From positions 1-64,000 of the forward strand of contig JAYKXP010000022.1 of NCBI GenBank assembly GCA_037176845.1: a stretch of DNA of 64,000 nt. Reading direction: 5' to 3'. Below the pieces are notes generated by a model. That model was not told where the DNA came from. It worked only from the letters and a program-made list of their open reading frames with translations, and made no database searches. Origin of the DNA: Paramarasmius palmivorus (Eukaryota > Basidiomycota > Agaricomycetes > Agaricales > Marasmiaceae). Made by a program: the position numbers and the translations under genes. Below are positions 11,752 to 24,734 of this stretch, piece after piece; within the stretch, counting starts at the first letter, position 1, and the number at the start of each line of letters is the position of its first letter.

Positions 11752-13495
11752 ATGGCACAACGCCCTCGATTCGAGCCATCACCCTGCTCTACCTCAAAAT
11801 CTCAAAACATCCCATTGGCATCAGAAAATAGCGACAGAGACAAGTCATGGGTACCTCTACTCAACTGTCCTGCAAATTTCCCTGTGGAAGTGGTATGTAA
11901 GTCGATAGTAATTGGATTCCCGTTGAATCGCTCTCATTTAGATACCAGTTTGAACTTGCAACTTCTCAGCTCATAAACCATCCAGAATACAACTCCACTC
12001 TCATCCTACGTTCGGAAACTCTTGCAGAGATCAACGATGCAGAGTCATTTCCGGATTCCGTCCCAAATTTGCAGAACTACAAACGACTCAAGTGCATCCA
12101 CAGAAAACTTTTGCCTCGCAGGCCAACCCGGGATGCTTCCTTAGAGCAGCACTGTACACTATACTCAGACGCCGAGGACGACTCGAATACTCCAACTACA
12201 TTGGTTTTAACACCTATCGTCACACCCGAGTCACCGCTACCTTATTATCATCCCACTGTTTTTCACCTGGCTTTTCGGTACCTTCCATCAGACTCATCAC
12301 ACGAGAACGAAGGTACACTCCAGATAGAAGTGATAACTTATCCCGACACGTCTCTCGATCCGAATGCTCGGCTATATCGCACATGTCTAGCACTACTAGA
12401 TACACTTCATCGGTACGGATGGGGAGCAATGACGAACTATCAGAAGCGGGTTCAGCATGATGTGCTCATTCCGAGAGAGGAATATCAAGATCTCTATCTT
12501 GTAATGAGAGAGAGGCATAAAGGGCTGGTTGATACTTGGCAAGAGGTTACGGATCCCTTGAAACATGTATTTGAGGTACAGTGTTGCCTATCTACGAGCC
12601 ACAGAAATCTGAGTCCCTACAGGATATTGGTATCGCGACATATCTGATTCTACTCTGGAAGAAAACATTCTCCACGGGGAGCGAAGTCATTTCTAAAGGA
12701 TCTGAACCGTGGAAACACTGGCCTCGACCACCGGGCGGATTCCTTGATTTCGGGTACGTTTCCGGTCCATGACTTGTCTGCGCACATACTAATGTCCCAA
12801 ACCCAGCTGCGGCAATGGCTTGCTAACACACATCCTCACCAGTGAAGGTTATATCGGATACGGAATCGACGTTCGAGCGAGGTCTTCTTGGACCTCCTAC
12901 CCGCAAACCTCTCAAGACCAGCTACACGTACACGCATTCGATCCTACCGCCACCGACCATTCCACATTATACTTTCCCCCAGGCGTATTCGTCATTGCAA
13001 ACCACGCAGACGAACTTACACCGTGGACGCCTGTACTCGCTACTCTATCTTCCGCATCAGGGTATCTGTCGATCCCCTGTTGTGCGTGGACATTCGATGT
13101 CAAGTATGAGCGATCTACCAATCTGCCATACTCGTTGCCGGATGAAGAGGCTCCAGAGGATTTCGCCAAACGGCTGAACCTGGGCGGAGACGGGAGTAAC
13201 ACGAGTTCATACTCAATGTATCGAATTTGGTTGGCCACGTTGAGCGTGCATTGCGGATGGGAGGTAGAGTGTGACATCTTGAGAATTCCAAGCACAAGGA
13301 ATTGGGCTGTCGTCGGTGTGTCAGTCCTTATAAATTTCGAGGCGTAGCTGAGAATATTTGGGCTTTACAGGTCGAAGGCGACACGAAAAGGTCCAAGAGA
13401 ACGAAGCGATGGAGAATGTTAATGCAATTATTCATATGGTACAAGAAAGAAGTGTATTCAAACCGAGAAAGCCGGAAGGGAAAGCTGGTCATTGA
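11752..13495 (+). CDS. TRM44: tRNA (uracil-2'-O-)-methyltransferase, TRM44 family
   Basis: SAM-dependent enzyme that makes 2'-O-methyluridine at position 44 of tRNA-Ser in yeast. Exons: 11752-11892, 11942-12575, 12623-12753, 12807-13315, 13371-13495. The diagnostic SAM-binding stretch GGFLDFGCGNGLLTHIL is split by intron 3 and followed by GYGIDVRAR. INHPEYNSTLILRSE in exon 2 and PWTPVLA near the middle are also family-typical. Exon 1 (MAQRPRFEPSP...) runs into intron 1 two bases short of the phase exon 2 needs; the mirror copy has one extra base at this site, so a sequence error is likely. It converges on the ABC1 kinase 275 nt downstream. Confidence 0.9.
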
Positions 13496-13693
13496 ACCCT
13501 AATCTAGTGCACGTAACGACTCCGCTGATTGACTTGCGTATGCCAAAATGTAATCCATCGAATCAAGCTGCACACAGCTTAGCTTCAGGATAGAAATGCT
13601 AATTTTAGATTACATAGGTTCCACAGACTCTGAACGAACACGAGGACCAGCCGGGATGAGGCAGCACGAGAGGAATATGCGCCGATAATGTAA

Positions 13694-15778
<2,085 letters not shown>

Positions 15779-16030
15779 AGCGTCTAAGTGAAAGAGAAGA
15801 AGAAAGAATCTAATTCCTCATACTGGCCGAAGTGGATGAAAGTGGAGAGTAAGCCCTTCGGCAGCCATCCGGGGGGTCCGGGGTTACGAATGGATAGGAT
15901 AGATAGATCACTCTCATACTCTGACCTACGCGTGAACGCAACATGTAGCCATGAGATTGCAAAATGTTGCGACAAGCTTATCTCTGACTGACTATAATAA
16001 CTCAGCTTTCCCGGGCTTCTTGCTTGAAGA

Positions 16031-17399
16031 ATGCCCTTCAAGACTATATTGTTAAACGACGGGCATGAGGTCAGCGACGACTCCCCCAAGGTGAAACGAA
16101 TGACTAACACCTTTTCAGATACCCTCTATTGCTTACGGTACAGGATCCAAATGGAAAGGACATGACGTGACAGAGTATGTCGAACAAGCTATCGACGTTG
16201 GGTTCTCTCATCTAGACACTGCCCAGTGTACGTAGTGTCTTCCTCAAACCATTCTTGCGTGTCTGACCACCTTGCATTCTCAAGTCTACAAGACTGAAGC
16301 ATACGTCGGAACGGCAATCAAGGAGAGTGCTCTTAGTAGAAAGGACCTATTTATTACCACGAAATACGGCTATAGCAAGGAGTTTGGTTTTCCTTTTGGC
16401 GTCAGAGAAGCTGCTACGCAGAGTCTGGATCAAGTGCGTTAAATTATGATCTTCTGTGTAACCACTTCGCCCAAACCATTACAATCAGCTGGGCCTCGAA
16501 TATGTGGACCTGTATCTCATCCACAACCCCAAGACTATTCCCAACCAAGATATCGAGAGTACCTGGAAAGAGTTCGAAAAGCTGAAGGAAGAAGGCCTGG
16601 CCAGGTGCGTTTATTTCCATGGTAATACGGGAATTGTCAAGCTCAGACGCTCTTATATCTAAAGGAGTATCGGAGTCAGTAACTTTGGCGTAGAAGACCT
16701 ACAGAAATTGATCAAGACCGCGAAAATCAAACCTGCCGTGAACCAAGCAAGTCCTTTCTTTACCGCCCACCTTGTGTCTAATTCGCGTCATTCTCATACT
16801 TTCTTAGATTGAGTTGCACCCATACAACTACCACGAGCAGAGAGCGGCCATTGAATACGGCGCCAAACACGGTATTGTCATTGAAGCTTACAGCAGTCTC
16901 GTGTACGTGACACAAGCAGCCTCCCTGGATTCAGCCTTCTAACGCCCGAATAGACCAATTACGAGACAACCTGGAGGACCCGTAGATGCCCCAGTCGCTG
17001 CTGCTGCGAAGAGGATTGGCGCTTCCCCCACCCAGGTCATCTTCTTGTGGGCTATCGCGAAAGGTGCCATTATTGTAACGTGAGTGAAACATCTTCATAA
17101 TTTCATACCTCGTCTTTTTCATATCACTTGATTAGCACGAGCTCTACCAAATCGCATTTGGAGGAGTACCTCGCGACTGCGGACCTTCGTGAGTGTCCAA
17201 ATGTTCTAAAGTACAATGCAGCTTCCCTAACCCGCTTGTAGCACCGTTGACCGAGGACGAGATCGCGGCTATTGATGCGGCTGGTGCCAAGGGCCCACCT
17301 ACGAAGAATAGAGTCTGGTTCGAGTATGCCCGGTTGCTGCTAGTGCTTGTGGTGATTCTTCTTCCTCTGTATCAGTTATTGCGCAGCACGTACATTTAG
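16031..17399 (+). CDS. Aldo-keto reductase with C-terminal membrane anchor
   Basis: NADPH-dependent carbonyl reductase fold. Nine exons encode 308 aa: 16031-16069, 16119-16227, 16285-16433, 16489-16604, 16665-16746, 16808-16902, 16954-17079, 17136-17188 and 17242-17399. The catalytic tetrad is complete: Asp46 (LDTAQ), Tyr51 (FYKTE), Lys76 (TTKYGY) and His111 (YLIHNP). SIGVSNF and the late TSSTKSHLEEY segment (cofactor region) are typical. Unusually, the protein ends in a hydrophobic helix, RLLLVLVVILLPLYQLL, plus a short tail, suggesting a tail-anchored enzyme on ER or mitochondrial membrane. The intron after 16746 starts with GC (GCAAGT) rather than GT. The substrate is unknown. Confidence 0.92.
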
Positions 17400-17439
17400 A
17401 AATACAAGCCCAACGGGGAAAGCCTGGCCTTCATAGTAA

Positions 17440-17617
17440 TACAGTTGAATACCTCATATGGAATATCCAGGTGTGGAATATTATGTCGTATGGAATACGT
17501 TTTTGCTAGCCCCAGCCAGCATATTCCACCATAATTTCGATGTCATATGGAATATACGTCGTTTGGAATAAGGATTTCCTTTCCCCGACTTTATTCCATT
17601 CGAGGTATTCGACTGTA
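17440..17617. mobile_element. 178-bp MITE-like element, copy 1
   Basis: Non-coding element with imperfect 16-bp terminal inverted repeats, TACAGTTGAATACCTC at the left and GAGGTATTCGACTGTA at the right (15 of 16 pair). It starts and ends with TA, and the inner terminus begins CAGT, as expected of a Tc1/mariner-type non-autonomous element with TA target duplication. It contains several TATGGAATA motifs and no ORF. It sits 40 nt after the aldo-keto reductase stop. The superfamily assignment is inference. Confidence 0.75.
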
Positions 17618-17688
17618 GTCGGGCTTCTCCCATTCAACAATATAGCTAGTTGCTCGATCTCAGGGGGTCATGGTGCGAGGGGTGTTTG

Positions 17689-17866
17689 TACAGTTGAATA
17701 CCTCATATGGAATATCCAGGTGTGGAATATTATGTCGTATGGAATACGTTTTTGCTAGCCCCAGCCAGCATATTCCACCATAATTTCGATGTCATATGGA
17801 ATATACGTCGTTTGGAATAAGGATTTCCTTTCCCCGACTTTATTCCATTCGAGGTATTCGACTGTA
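17689..17866. mobile_element. 178-bp MITE-like element, copy 2
   Basis: Appears identical to copy 1 over its whole length, in the same orientation, separated by a 71-nt unique spacer. Identity plus the same TA-flanked ends suggests very recent insertion or a local tandem duplication. Confidence 0.75.
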
Positions 17867-18935
17867 TTATGACCATCTATCACTTCGAGATGCCTGAATC
17901 AGAGAAGTGCTTGATTTTTGTCATGTGTAATAAGGACGTAGGATAGTCGCGCTCGCGTCTCTTGAACCAGAACACTCATCTTCGTCATGGCCTGCCTCTC
18001 CAAGTTGCCAATCTTTTTGTACCCTCTATTCACGGGTTTCGCTGGAGGTGATACTACCATAGTCAAGGAACATAGGTGAACTGTGAGTATCTCATACGAC
18101 CGTTTACTGGATTTCGAATCTCAGATCTCAGAGTTCAACTGTCTTGCGATTTCCAGGTCATATGCTTGGTATCTCCTACTGTCAGATGAAATGAAGAAAA
18201 GTCTCTAAGAATAAGGGGACTAGGCTCATGAGGTGAAAGGAATTGAAGACGGTGCGTGGGTTCCAGTTGTAAGGGTTAGAGTGTCTTTAAAAAGATTGAT
18301 CATGATCACAAGTTCTATTGTCATAGCTTTCTCCTCTGTCGGGCTATGTAGGGTGTTGGAAGACTGCTAGCTTCCTGCATGTTCGGACCAACATCTGAAG
18401 TAGTCCCCGTGGCACGCTTGATGGATGCCATGCGTGTGGCACGGAAAGCGGCCGTTTCTGAATGGGACCTAGTGCCGTGACTTCCCTTCCTCCCTTCCAT
18501 GCTTTTATACCCGGTTCAACGAACAAATCTTCTGCTCAGGATGCAAACCTCGTCTGTAAAACTCCCGCACTCATTCAGTTTCAAAACACGCGAATACCAT
18601 GTTGCCAGCTAGAGCATCTGCGTGAGAGGCTAGGCCATCATCAGCAGTGACGGAAGTGGCAGCTCTAGCATGGGCGTACCGCTGGTCAGGCGCCCAAGGT
18701 GCTCTATGTATACGAAAAATTGATATTGGACCTAGAATTGTGCACGAAACCTTGCTTCCTGATGGTGGTCCCTGGATTCTTTTGCATAGAGTCAAACGCT
18801 GAACATGGCGCCCAAGTTGATGGAAGAAGGGGTGGGAAAGTGCCAGTCGAAAGGATACAGCGTTTAATCTCTGACTATAAATAATGCGAGTCGTCATTCC
18901 GCCAGATCTCAGTACCCCAAGCATCTCAGCACCCC
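17867..18935. other. Intergenic stretch
   Basis: About 1.07 kb without a convincing gene. A 30-codon frame at 17987-18078 (MACLSKLPIFLYPLF...) has a hydrophobic start but no support. The last 100 nt, with TATAAATAATG at ~18876, presumably act as promoter for the STAND gene. Confidence 0.4.
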
Positions 18936-19828
18936 ATGTCGATGCATATGTTTGCCGGAATGGACAGTGATACAATCAGTGTACAAGGAGCGCGTTTCTT
19001 CAACATCACAGGGGACCAACACATCCGATACGGAAACACCGATGGTAAGTCCTTTCACATCCCCAAAAGCCCCTTCGGACCATTCTTAACATTCTCACAG
19101 TACTTGACACTCTCCGTGAAGTCATCGGAAACGTTGGTGCGAGCTACAATTCCTCCAATCGACACCCACCTCCTCGATGCGATCCAGGCAGTCGTGAGGA
19201 TGTGCTGAGCATCATCCGCCAATCCATCGATAGCCCAACCTCTGAAGATCGTTTAGTCTGGCTACACGGTCCTCCCGGTATAGGCAAAACGGCAATTGCT
19301 CAGACATTCGCAGAGAACGGTGCGAAGGAAGGCTACCTAGCTACCAGTTTCTTCTTCTCCCGAGATGACCCCACACGGAACACCTCTAGGCCCATCTTCC
19401 TCCACATCGCATATGGGTTGGCAACCTCCATTCCATACCTTCGGAGCGCAATCCGCCAGGCGATTCAGAACAACGGACATATCGTCTATGCATCACTCGA
19501 GGAGCAGTTCCAGAAGCTCATTCTTGAGCCTTGTCAGTTCCTGTCCCAGTTTAAATGGAATTTCCCATGGATCGTCGTCATTGATGGCCTAGACGAGTGT
19601 ACCGATAGCGTGGAACGCCAGCGGATTCTGAACATCATCCTTAACGCCTGCGTTCATTCAGACATTCGTCTGCGATTCCTCGTGTGTGGTCGGCTCGAAC
19701 AGGATATCGGAGAAGTCTTAAACACTGATGCATTTTCGCCCTTTGTGGCTCGCATTAGTTTGGGCAATTATTCGATCACTACTAGTGATCAGGCTGGCCA
19801 GGATTCATCAACGGCACAGGCCCAATGA
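18936..19828 (+). CDS. Truncated STAND/NACHT NTPase
   Basis: Two exons (18936-19044, 19101-19828) encode 278 aa. The N-terminus (ITGDQHIRYGNTD) resembles the leader common in agaricomycete NACHT proteins. Walker A is GPPGIGKT (93-100), followed by FFFSRDDPTRN. Walker B is IVVIDGLDEC near residue 185, and FLVCGRLEQDI follows as a sensor-like segment. Full-length fungal NLR-like proteins continue with a winged-helix region and WD40, ankyrin or TPR repeats. This one stops soon after the NTPase core and no repeats follow in any frame up to 20.07 kb. It may be a decayed NLR or a short regulatory form. A role in allorecognition or defence is inference from the family. Confidence 0.8.
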
Positions 19829-20075
19829 ATTAGATATGTACCTGTTGCATCCACACTTGCACTCAAGTATGGCAGTTACTCAATATGTAACGTTTATTGA
19901 TGATCAGGTGCTTAAGCACTCTAGGGCTATTATGGTTTCGTGGTCTTTGTCCATATTGCCTTGAAAGAGACAAAGAGAATCGCAAAACAATCGTCATTGT
20001 CCACGTTCACCCAGAAATTGACAAAATCAAAGAACTGAAATTAGACAAAGATACAACCTCTTTGCTTTCCCCAAG

Positions 20076-20810
20076 ATGTCTGAGTCTCACCCATCACGCG
20101 AACCAACGCCCGACTTTGGTGCCGAACGTACTGACATCTCTGACGACGAAGAATGGAATGAAGACGACGAGCCGTTGGATAGGAAAGCTGCTGCAAGGAG
20201 CAAGAGGAGAATGGAGCGTCGGAACGAGGAGCGGGCGGAGCGTCGGGAAGAAAGACAGGAAGAATTAGAGAAGAGAGTGGCAGAGTTCCGTGCGGATCGC
20301 GGTCGACGAGCAGCGAAGGAGAGACAGAGGCGAGCACAGGAAAGACATCAACGAGAAGTCAGAAGAGGGGCTGCTAATGGGAAGGAGAAGTCAAGATTGA
20401 ACAAAGAGATATCGGATACGCTTGACATCAACGTTCCAGGTGTGTAGGAGCAATAGTATCTAGATCAAAATCCTAACCAAGCCGATCGAGGTTGTGAACA
20501 GTGCGACCAGAAGCACTTGCACTGCACAAAGTCGCCGAAAGGGATCGCGTGCCTTCCTTGTCAGAAAGCTAAGCAAGCCTGCAGCTTGATAGGTGGTGGC
20601 AAGGGTCGTCGTACAATGGAAACCAGACGAGCAATTGCCACTAGCAATGAGTCTCGCATTGTCGAAACTATGGATGCGTTGACAAAGTCGGTGAACGAGC
20701 TGAAAGGAGTCATCGGTAACCTAACAAATCTGCTCGCGATCAAGCAGTCTGAAGACGATAACTATAACTTGAAGAGGGAGCATGAGGCGCAACCTTCCGT
20801 GGACCGCTGA
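20076..20810 (+). CDS. Small protein with charged coiled coil and Zn2Cys6-spaced cysteines
   Basis: Two exons (20076-20439, 20482-20810) encode 230 aa. Residues ~1-40 are acidic and ~40-105 are an extremely Arg/Glu-rich helix (RRMERRNEERAERREER). Six cysteines follow at 126, 129, 136, 145, 148 and 155, giving C-x2-C-x6-C-x8-C-x2-C-x6-C. This matches the Gal4-type zinc binuclear cluster spacing, but the linker lacks the usual basic DNA-contacting residues and no fungal transcription-factor middle domain follows. A leucine-rich helix after the cluster (MDALTKSVNELKGVIGNLTNLL) could dimerise. Function unknown; nucleic-acid binding is a guess. Confidence 0.75.
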
Positions 20811-21288
20811 GGCCGATACGAGCGAAGCTTGGGAAACAGACAAATTTGAAGGGAAGCGGCGCAGGCGTTGAAGGATTAGTGCTAGAATTTGATGTCTGCA
20901 CAGCGTACAATATATTCCCAGTTCTGGCCACAATGCAGATACCTCCTGGAAATCTGGTTGCCAGCACCTACATCTGGGTCGATCTCCATGTGAGGGTTAA
21001 TTTGAAGTACAAGGACAAATCTCGGAGCAGCCTTGATACACCCTGCCCAACAGCAGCCAGCACCATGTATAAATCGAGCTTGTACAAGGATGAACTGAAC
21101 TGCCATGCATGACTATGGTGGTAGAAGAGTGAAATGATGCCAATGGCGGGACGAGCGGTGCCGGGTATTCGGGTATCACAAGACACCGGGATTGAATTCG
21201 CCGGAAGCCCTTAATAAACGTCAGCAATGGACCACCACTTTCTCTTCCTCAGAGCCTGTGTGTTTGCGATAGCAGAAGATACACCACC
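20811..21288. other. Intergenic, upstream of the DUF2855 gene
   Basis: No gene seen. A TATAAAT-like box occurs near 21067 and a TTAATAAA stretch near 21211; the latter may be polyadenylation sequence or part of the promoter. Confidence 0.35.
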
Positions 21289-22661
21289 ATGTCGACTCAA
21301 GATATAAACTGGACCTTATGCTTTCCCCGTTCCTCGTCGTCGCCTATGGTCGTAAAAACTCCCAAGCCGACAACGGTTCCCCAGAACCATATCCTGCTCA
21401 AGGTTGACCGCTTCGGTTTCTCCGCGAACAATGTGACATACCAGTCGTTTGGAGAACATCCCAGCCTGAGGTGAGTTCTTCGTAAACTTGACCTGAACAA
21501 TTTCAAGTATTGATGATAACAGATACTACGACTTTTTCCCCGCACCGGAGTGTCCTGAAGAAGGAGTAACACCGAAAACGCACGGTGTCGTTCCGGTCTG
21601 GGGATTCGCGACGGTTGTAGCTTCATCTCATCCAAAAGTGCAAGTTGGAGAGCGCCTTTATGGTTACTTTGCACCTACGAGGTATCTACTGGTACCAATT
21701 GACGCAAAGGACATCAACAAACATGCTATGTATGTTCCGCGCCCTCAATTTCCTCCAGGTGAGTCACCGCAACCTTCTGTTTAGTTACTTGAGCTGATAT
21801 TTTCACCCAGATCGTCGACTGTATCATCAAATACTTCGTTGTGCGACAGATCCCCTCTACACGAAGGATACTGAAGATCTCATGATGCTCTACCGGCCTC
21901 TCTTCTGGACATCGTATTGGTGCGAGGATTGGCTGGCACATTCTGGTTATCGCGGTGGTTGCGACACCCTCCTTGTTTCCTCAGCTTCGTCGAAAACTGC
22001 TTTCTGCTTTGCTTACTGCGCCAGAAATCGTGCTGCCAGAGGAGGCTCCAATTCCACTATCAGAACCATCGGTCTCACATCCAAAAAGAACATCGAGTTC
22101 ACAAAGAGGCTTGGACTCTATGATGAAGTGCACGACTATGATTCGTGGAAGTCGGCAAGGACCTTCCAGGGAGGACAAGACAAACGTTGGATATACGTCG
22201 ATGTCGCTGGGAGTGACGAGTTGAACCGAAAAGTGTTTGACTACTTCGCTTCTCCGTATACTGGCAAATTGGTCACATCCGTTTCTTTGGGTATGACCAA
22301 TGTCACTCCCGAGGCCTCCAACACGTCGTTGAATGCCGACACGAACACGTTCAATGGTATCATGGGCGGAAAGGACGACACTATTGATACCTCATCTTTC
22401 TGGCCACAACTCGAGCGATTCTTTACGCCAGAGTGGGTCGAGATTCGGAGGAAGGAATTGTCTCTGGCTGAGATGTTTGAGATGCAGAAAACAGAGTGGC
22501 AGAAACTGATGAGAGACTGCGTTAGCTGGGTGAAGTTGGAACGGGTTTATGGCCCCGAAGCGGTGAAGAAAGAATACGAGCATATCGCGAGGCACGGTAT
22601 GGGGCCAGATAAGGGCCAAATCTGGAGTTTATGGGAGCCAGAACTCAAAGCTAGGTTGTAG
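21289..22661 (+). CDS. DUF2855 family protein (quinone-reductase-like)
   Basis: Three exons (21289-21470, 21523-21758, 21811-22661) give 422 aa. The N-terminal half resembles a degenerate medium-chain dehydrogenase: QNHILLKVDRFGFSANNVTY, then GVVPVWGFATVVASSHPKVQVGERLYGY. The middle (LLVSSASSKTAF, GLTSKKNIEFTKRLGLYDEV) looks like a modified nucleotide-binding fold. This matches the fungal/bacterial DUF2855 family as I know it. Its substrate is not established. No signal peptide or membrane segment is visible. Confidence 0.85.
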
Positions 22662-22804
22662 TCTAAGGACGCTGTATCTGTATAATTCGTAATAGTCCGT
22701 GAAAGCCGCCATTTTTGTATGTCCGACGCGTAAATTCGCCGTGTGACGCGACTTCAACCATTTTTGTCTTCCAACCCCCACCTTTCGAATTTCAAGGCAT
22801 CCAA

Positions 22805-23607
22805 ATGAGCATCAAAAACGAGTCAATATCTTGCTTCTACTGCCACAAAAGCAAACCATCTTGGAAGGATCTCAAACGCTGTGGTAGATGCAGAGGACCT
22901 TTGTACTGTGTAAGATGCTACTCTCTGTCTTTACCTCGCTTTCCACTCATAATCTACCCTTATCCAGGACGAGAACTGTCAGCTTCGAGACTGGCCATCC
23001 CACAAAAACAACTGCAAAAAGGCCTCAGACTGGTATGACGGCTATCGCGCATGCAAAGATGGGAGTGTCCACGAAGGCAGACTTGAACTGATCACTTGGG
23101 ATACCATTGAGACTGAAGACGGCTACACAATGGAATTGGGTTGGGGTGGAGTTGTTCGGAACGAAGCAAGCGATCATAGGCGCAAATTTGAGGAAGAGTA
23201 TAACGGGGATTTGAAGAAATTCTTCAACTACTGGCCTCAAGGATTCAGGTGGACGTGTTGTGGGATGGGGGGAGACCAAAACTTTGGATGTGATCACCAC
23301 GGTGCTGGGAAAAAGCCCTGTACTTGTGATTTCTGTCGGTGAGTGGCTGTTCATCGTCCATGCAATGTGCGATGTTGACTGTTTCGATCTCGACAGCATG
23401 GGAAAACCACTTCCAGACTCAATCTATAGACGAGTTACACAATCGAACCAGGGACTTCGTCTTCGGAGGGGACCTGACCCCCGGTGCGTGTTTTCGCAGT
23501 TGTCCATGAAGCTATTGATTGAGAGCTTTGTTTTTGATAGTTCATTCAACCCAGCTCTGGCCGCAATCAACGCGAGCGCTCGTACCGTGATGGGACTCGA
23601 AATGTGA
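22805..23607 (+). CDS. MYND-type zinc-finger protein, paralogue A
   Basis: Four exons (22805-22909, 22968-23338, 23397-23483, 23541-23607) encode 209 aa. An N-terminal MYND-like finger starts with CFYCHKSKPSWKDLKRCGRC and GPLYC, then DENCQLRDWPSHKNNC. A conserved domain follows with WYDGYRACKDGSVH, FRWTCCG, GCDHHG and CTCDFC, a second cysteine/histidine-rich, probably metal-binding, module. The end matches paralogue B (45350-46125) closely: MGKPLP, LRRGPDP, SFNPALA. MYND fingers bind proline-rich partners; the role is unknown. The start was chosen because paralogue B aligns from just before the finger. Confidence 0.88.
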
Positions 23608-23780
23608 TTCGATATGTCATTGATTCACCCCTCAAAGTTACTGTACCTGCAATAGTCTGCCACCATCTGTCCAGAATCTATCCGCTGATTGTATGCCGCA
23701 TGCTCTCTGCATCTTGTTTCCAATCCCTTTGTAGTACACAAATGTATACAAAATACCTATACAAGACTTGTTCTAATAAC

Positions 23781-24734
23781 TTAACACCCATTCAAGATAC
23801 TTTGGAGAGCCGACTTCTCTGACGAATCAACCGAGAGCTTGTAATAGTACTTGACCTGAACCCAAGCACGGGCGTAGGTGCAAGCGTAGCTGGCAAGAGG
23901 AGGCATCCATTCGGCAGGGTCTTTGTCGCCTACCAACAATTGTGAGCCCGAGAAATAGATAATAGAACATAGGAACACACCTTTGGCGGAGTTGACGCTG
24001 CTGGTCACAGGAACGAGTTGAGGCCGAGTCTTCAGAAGACGAGGTGAGATGAATTGTGATTGATCAAGGTAGCTAGGTAACACTCACCAAATCATTCGCA
24101 AAAGCTTCGCGTTGAGCATCAGTCCATGTCCTTGCACCCGAAACCCATGCCTATAAAAAGAAACCTCAGGTCAACCAAGGTAGAGAACCGTGTCACGAAG
24201 AATTCAACTTGCCTCTTTCAAAGGAACAATGTGGTCCTGTCAAATATGTGTCAGATACTGTGGAGTAGTGGCAAACGAAGAGCATACAATGTCCATGCTG
24301 CTAGCCGCAGTGTACTTAGCATTGTCGTATACCGAAACCCAGTTTCCTGAGGTAGATTTGCAGGCGCTATCGGTGACAACGCTGGTGCCGTCGCGTTTGA
24401 GAACAGCTTCATGTCGATCAGAACGTGCCGAAAGCATGATGGCCCAGCGAACCTACTTTCTCTCGTATCACACGTTCCAGAGACGATATGCCAGTGCTTG
24501 AATAAGTCTCTGTTGTAAGCTGGGGAGTTGGACTCTGCTTCTACCGTGACTGAACCAGACATTAGTGAAATGTAAATCCCATCAGGAAGAAGACATACGC
24601 GTGGACAAATAGCTCCTCGCCGTCGATGCTGCAATCGGAGTGGGAAGAGCACGGCCAGAGAGCTCACGCTCGATGGGAGCGGCCAATGCTGATGCGACGG
24701 CAACGAGAACGACTAGAGGCTTGACGAAGACCAT
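23781..24734 (-). CDS. Secreted HNH/DUF1524-like nuclease
   Basis: Seven exons (24599-24734, 24457-24549, 24288-24406, 24213-24236, 24088-24150, 23981-24029, 23781-23929) encode 210 aa. A signal peptide (MVFVKPLVVLVAVASALA) precedes a mature protein with the beta-beta-alpha-metal pattern of the DUF1524/GmrSD C-terminal family: DHIVPLKEAW (117-126, His118), then FANDL, NSAKGDKDPAEWMPP and the late C-x-YA-x2-W. The family includes secreted fungal proteins assumed to cleave extracellular nucleic acid. The intron after exon 4 has a GC donor (GCAAGT). Exon 4 is only 24 nt, exactly the DHIVPLKE octapeptide. Confidence 0.88.

Noticed and set aside
17987..18078. 30-codon hydrophobic frame
   Set aside because: Too short, no splice continuation found and no conserved feature.
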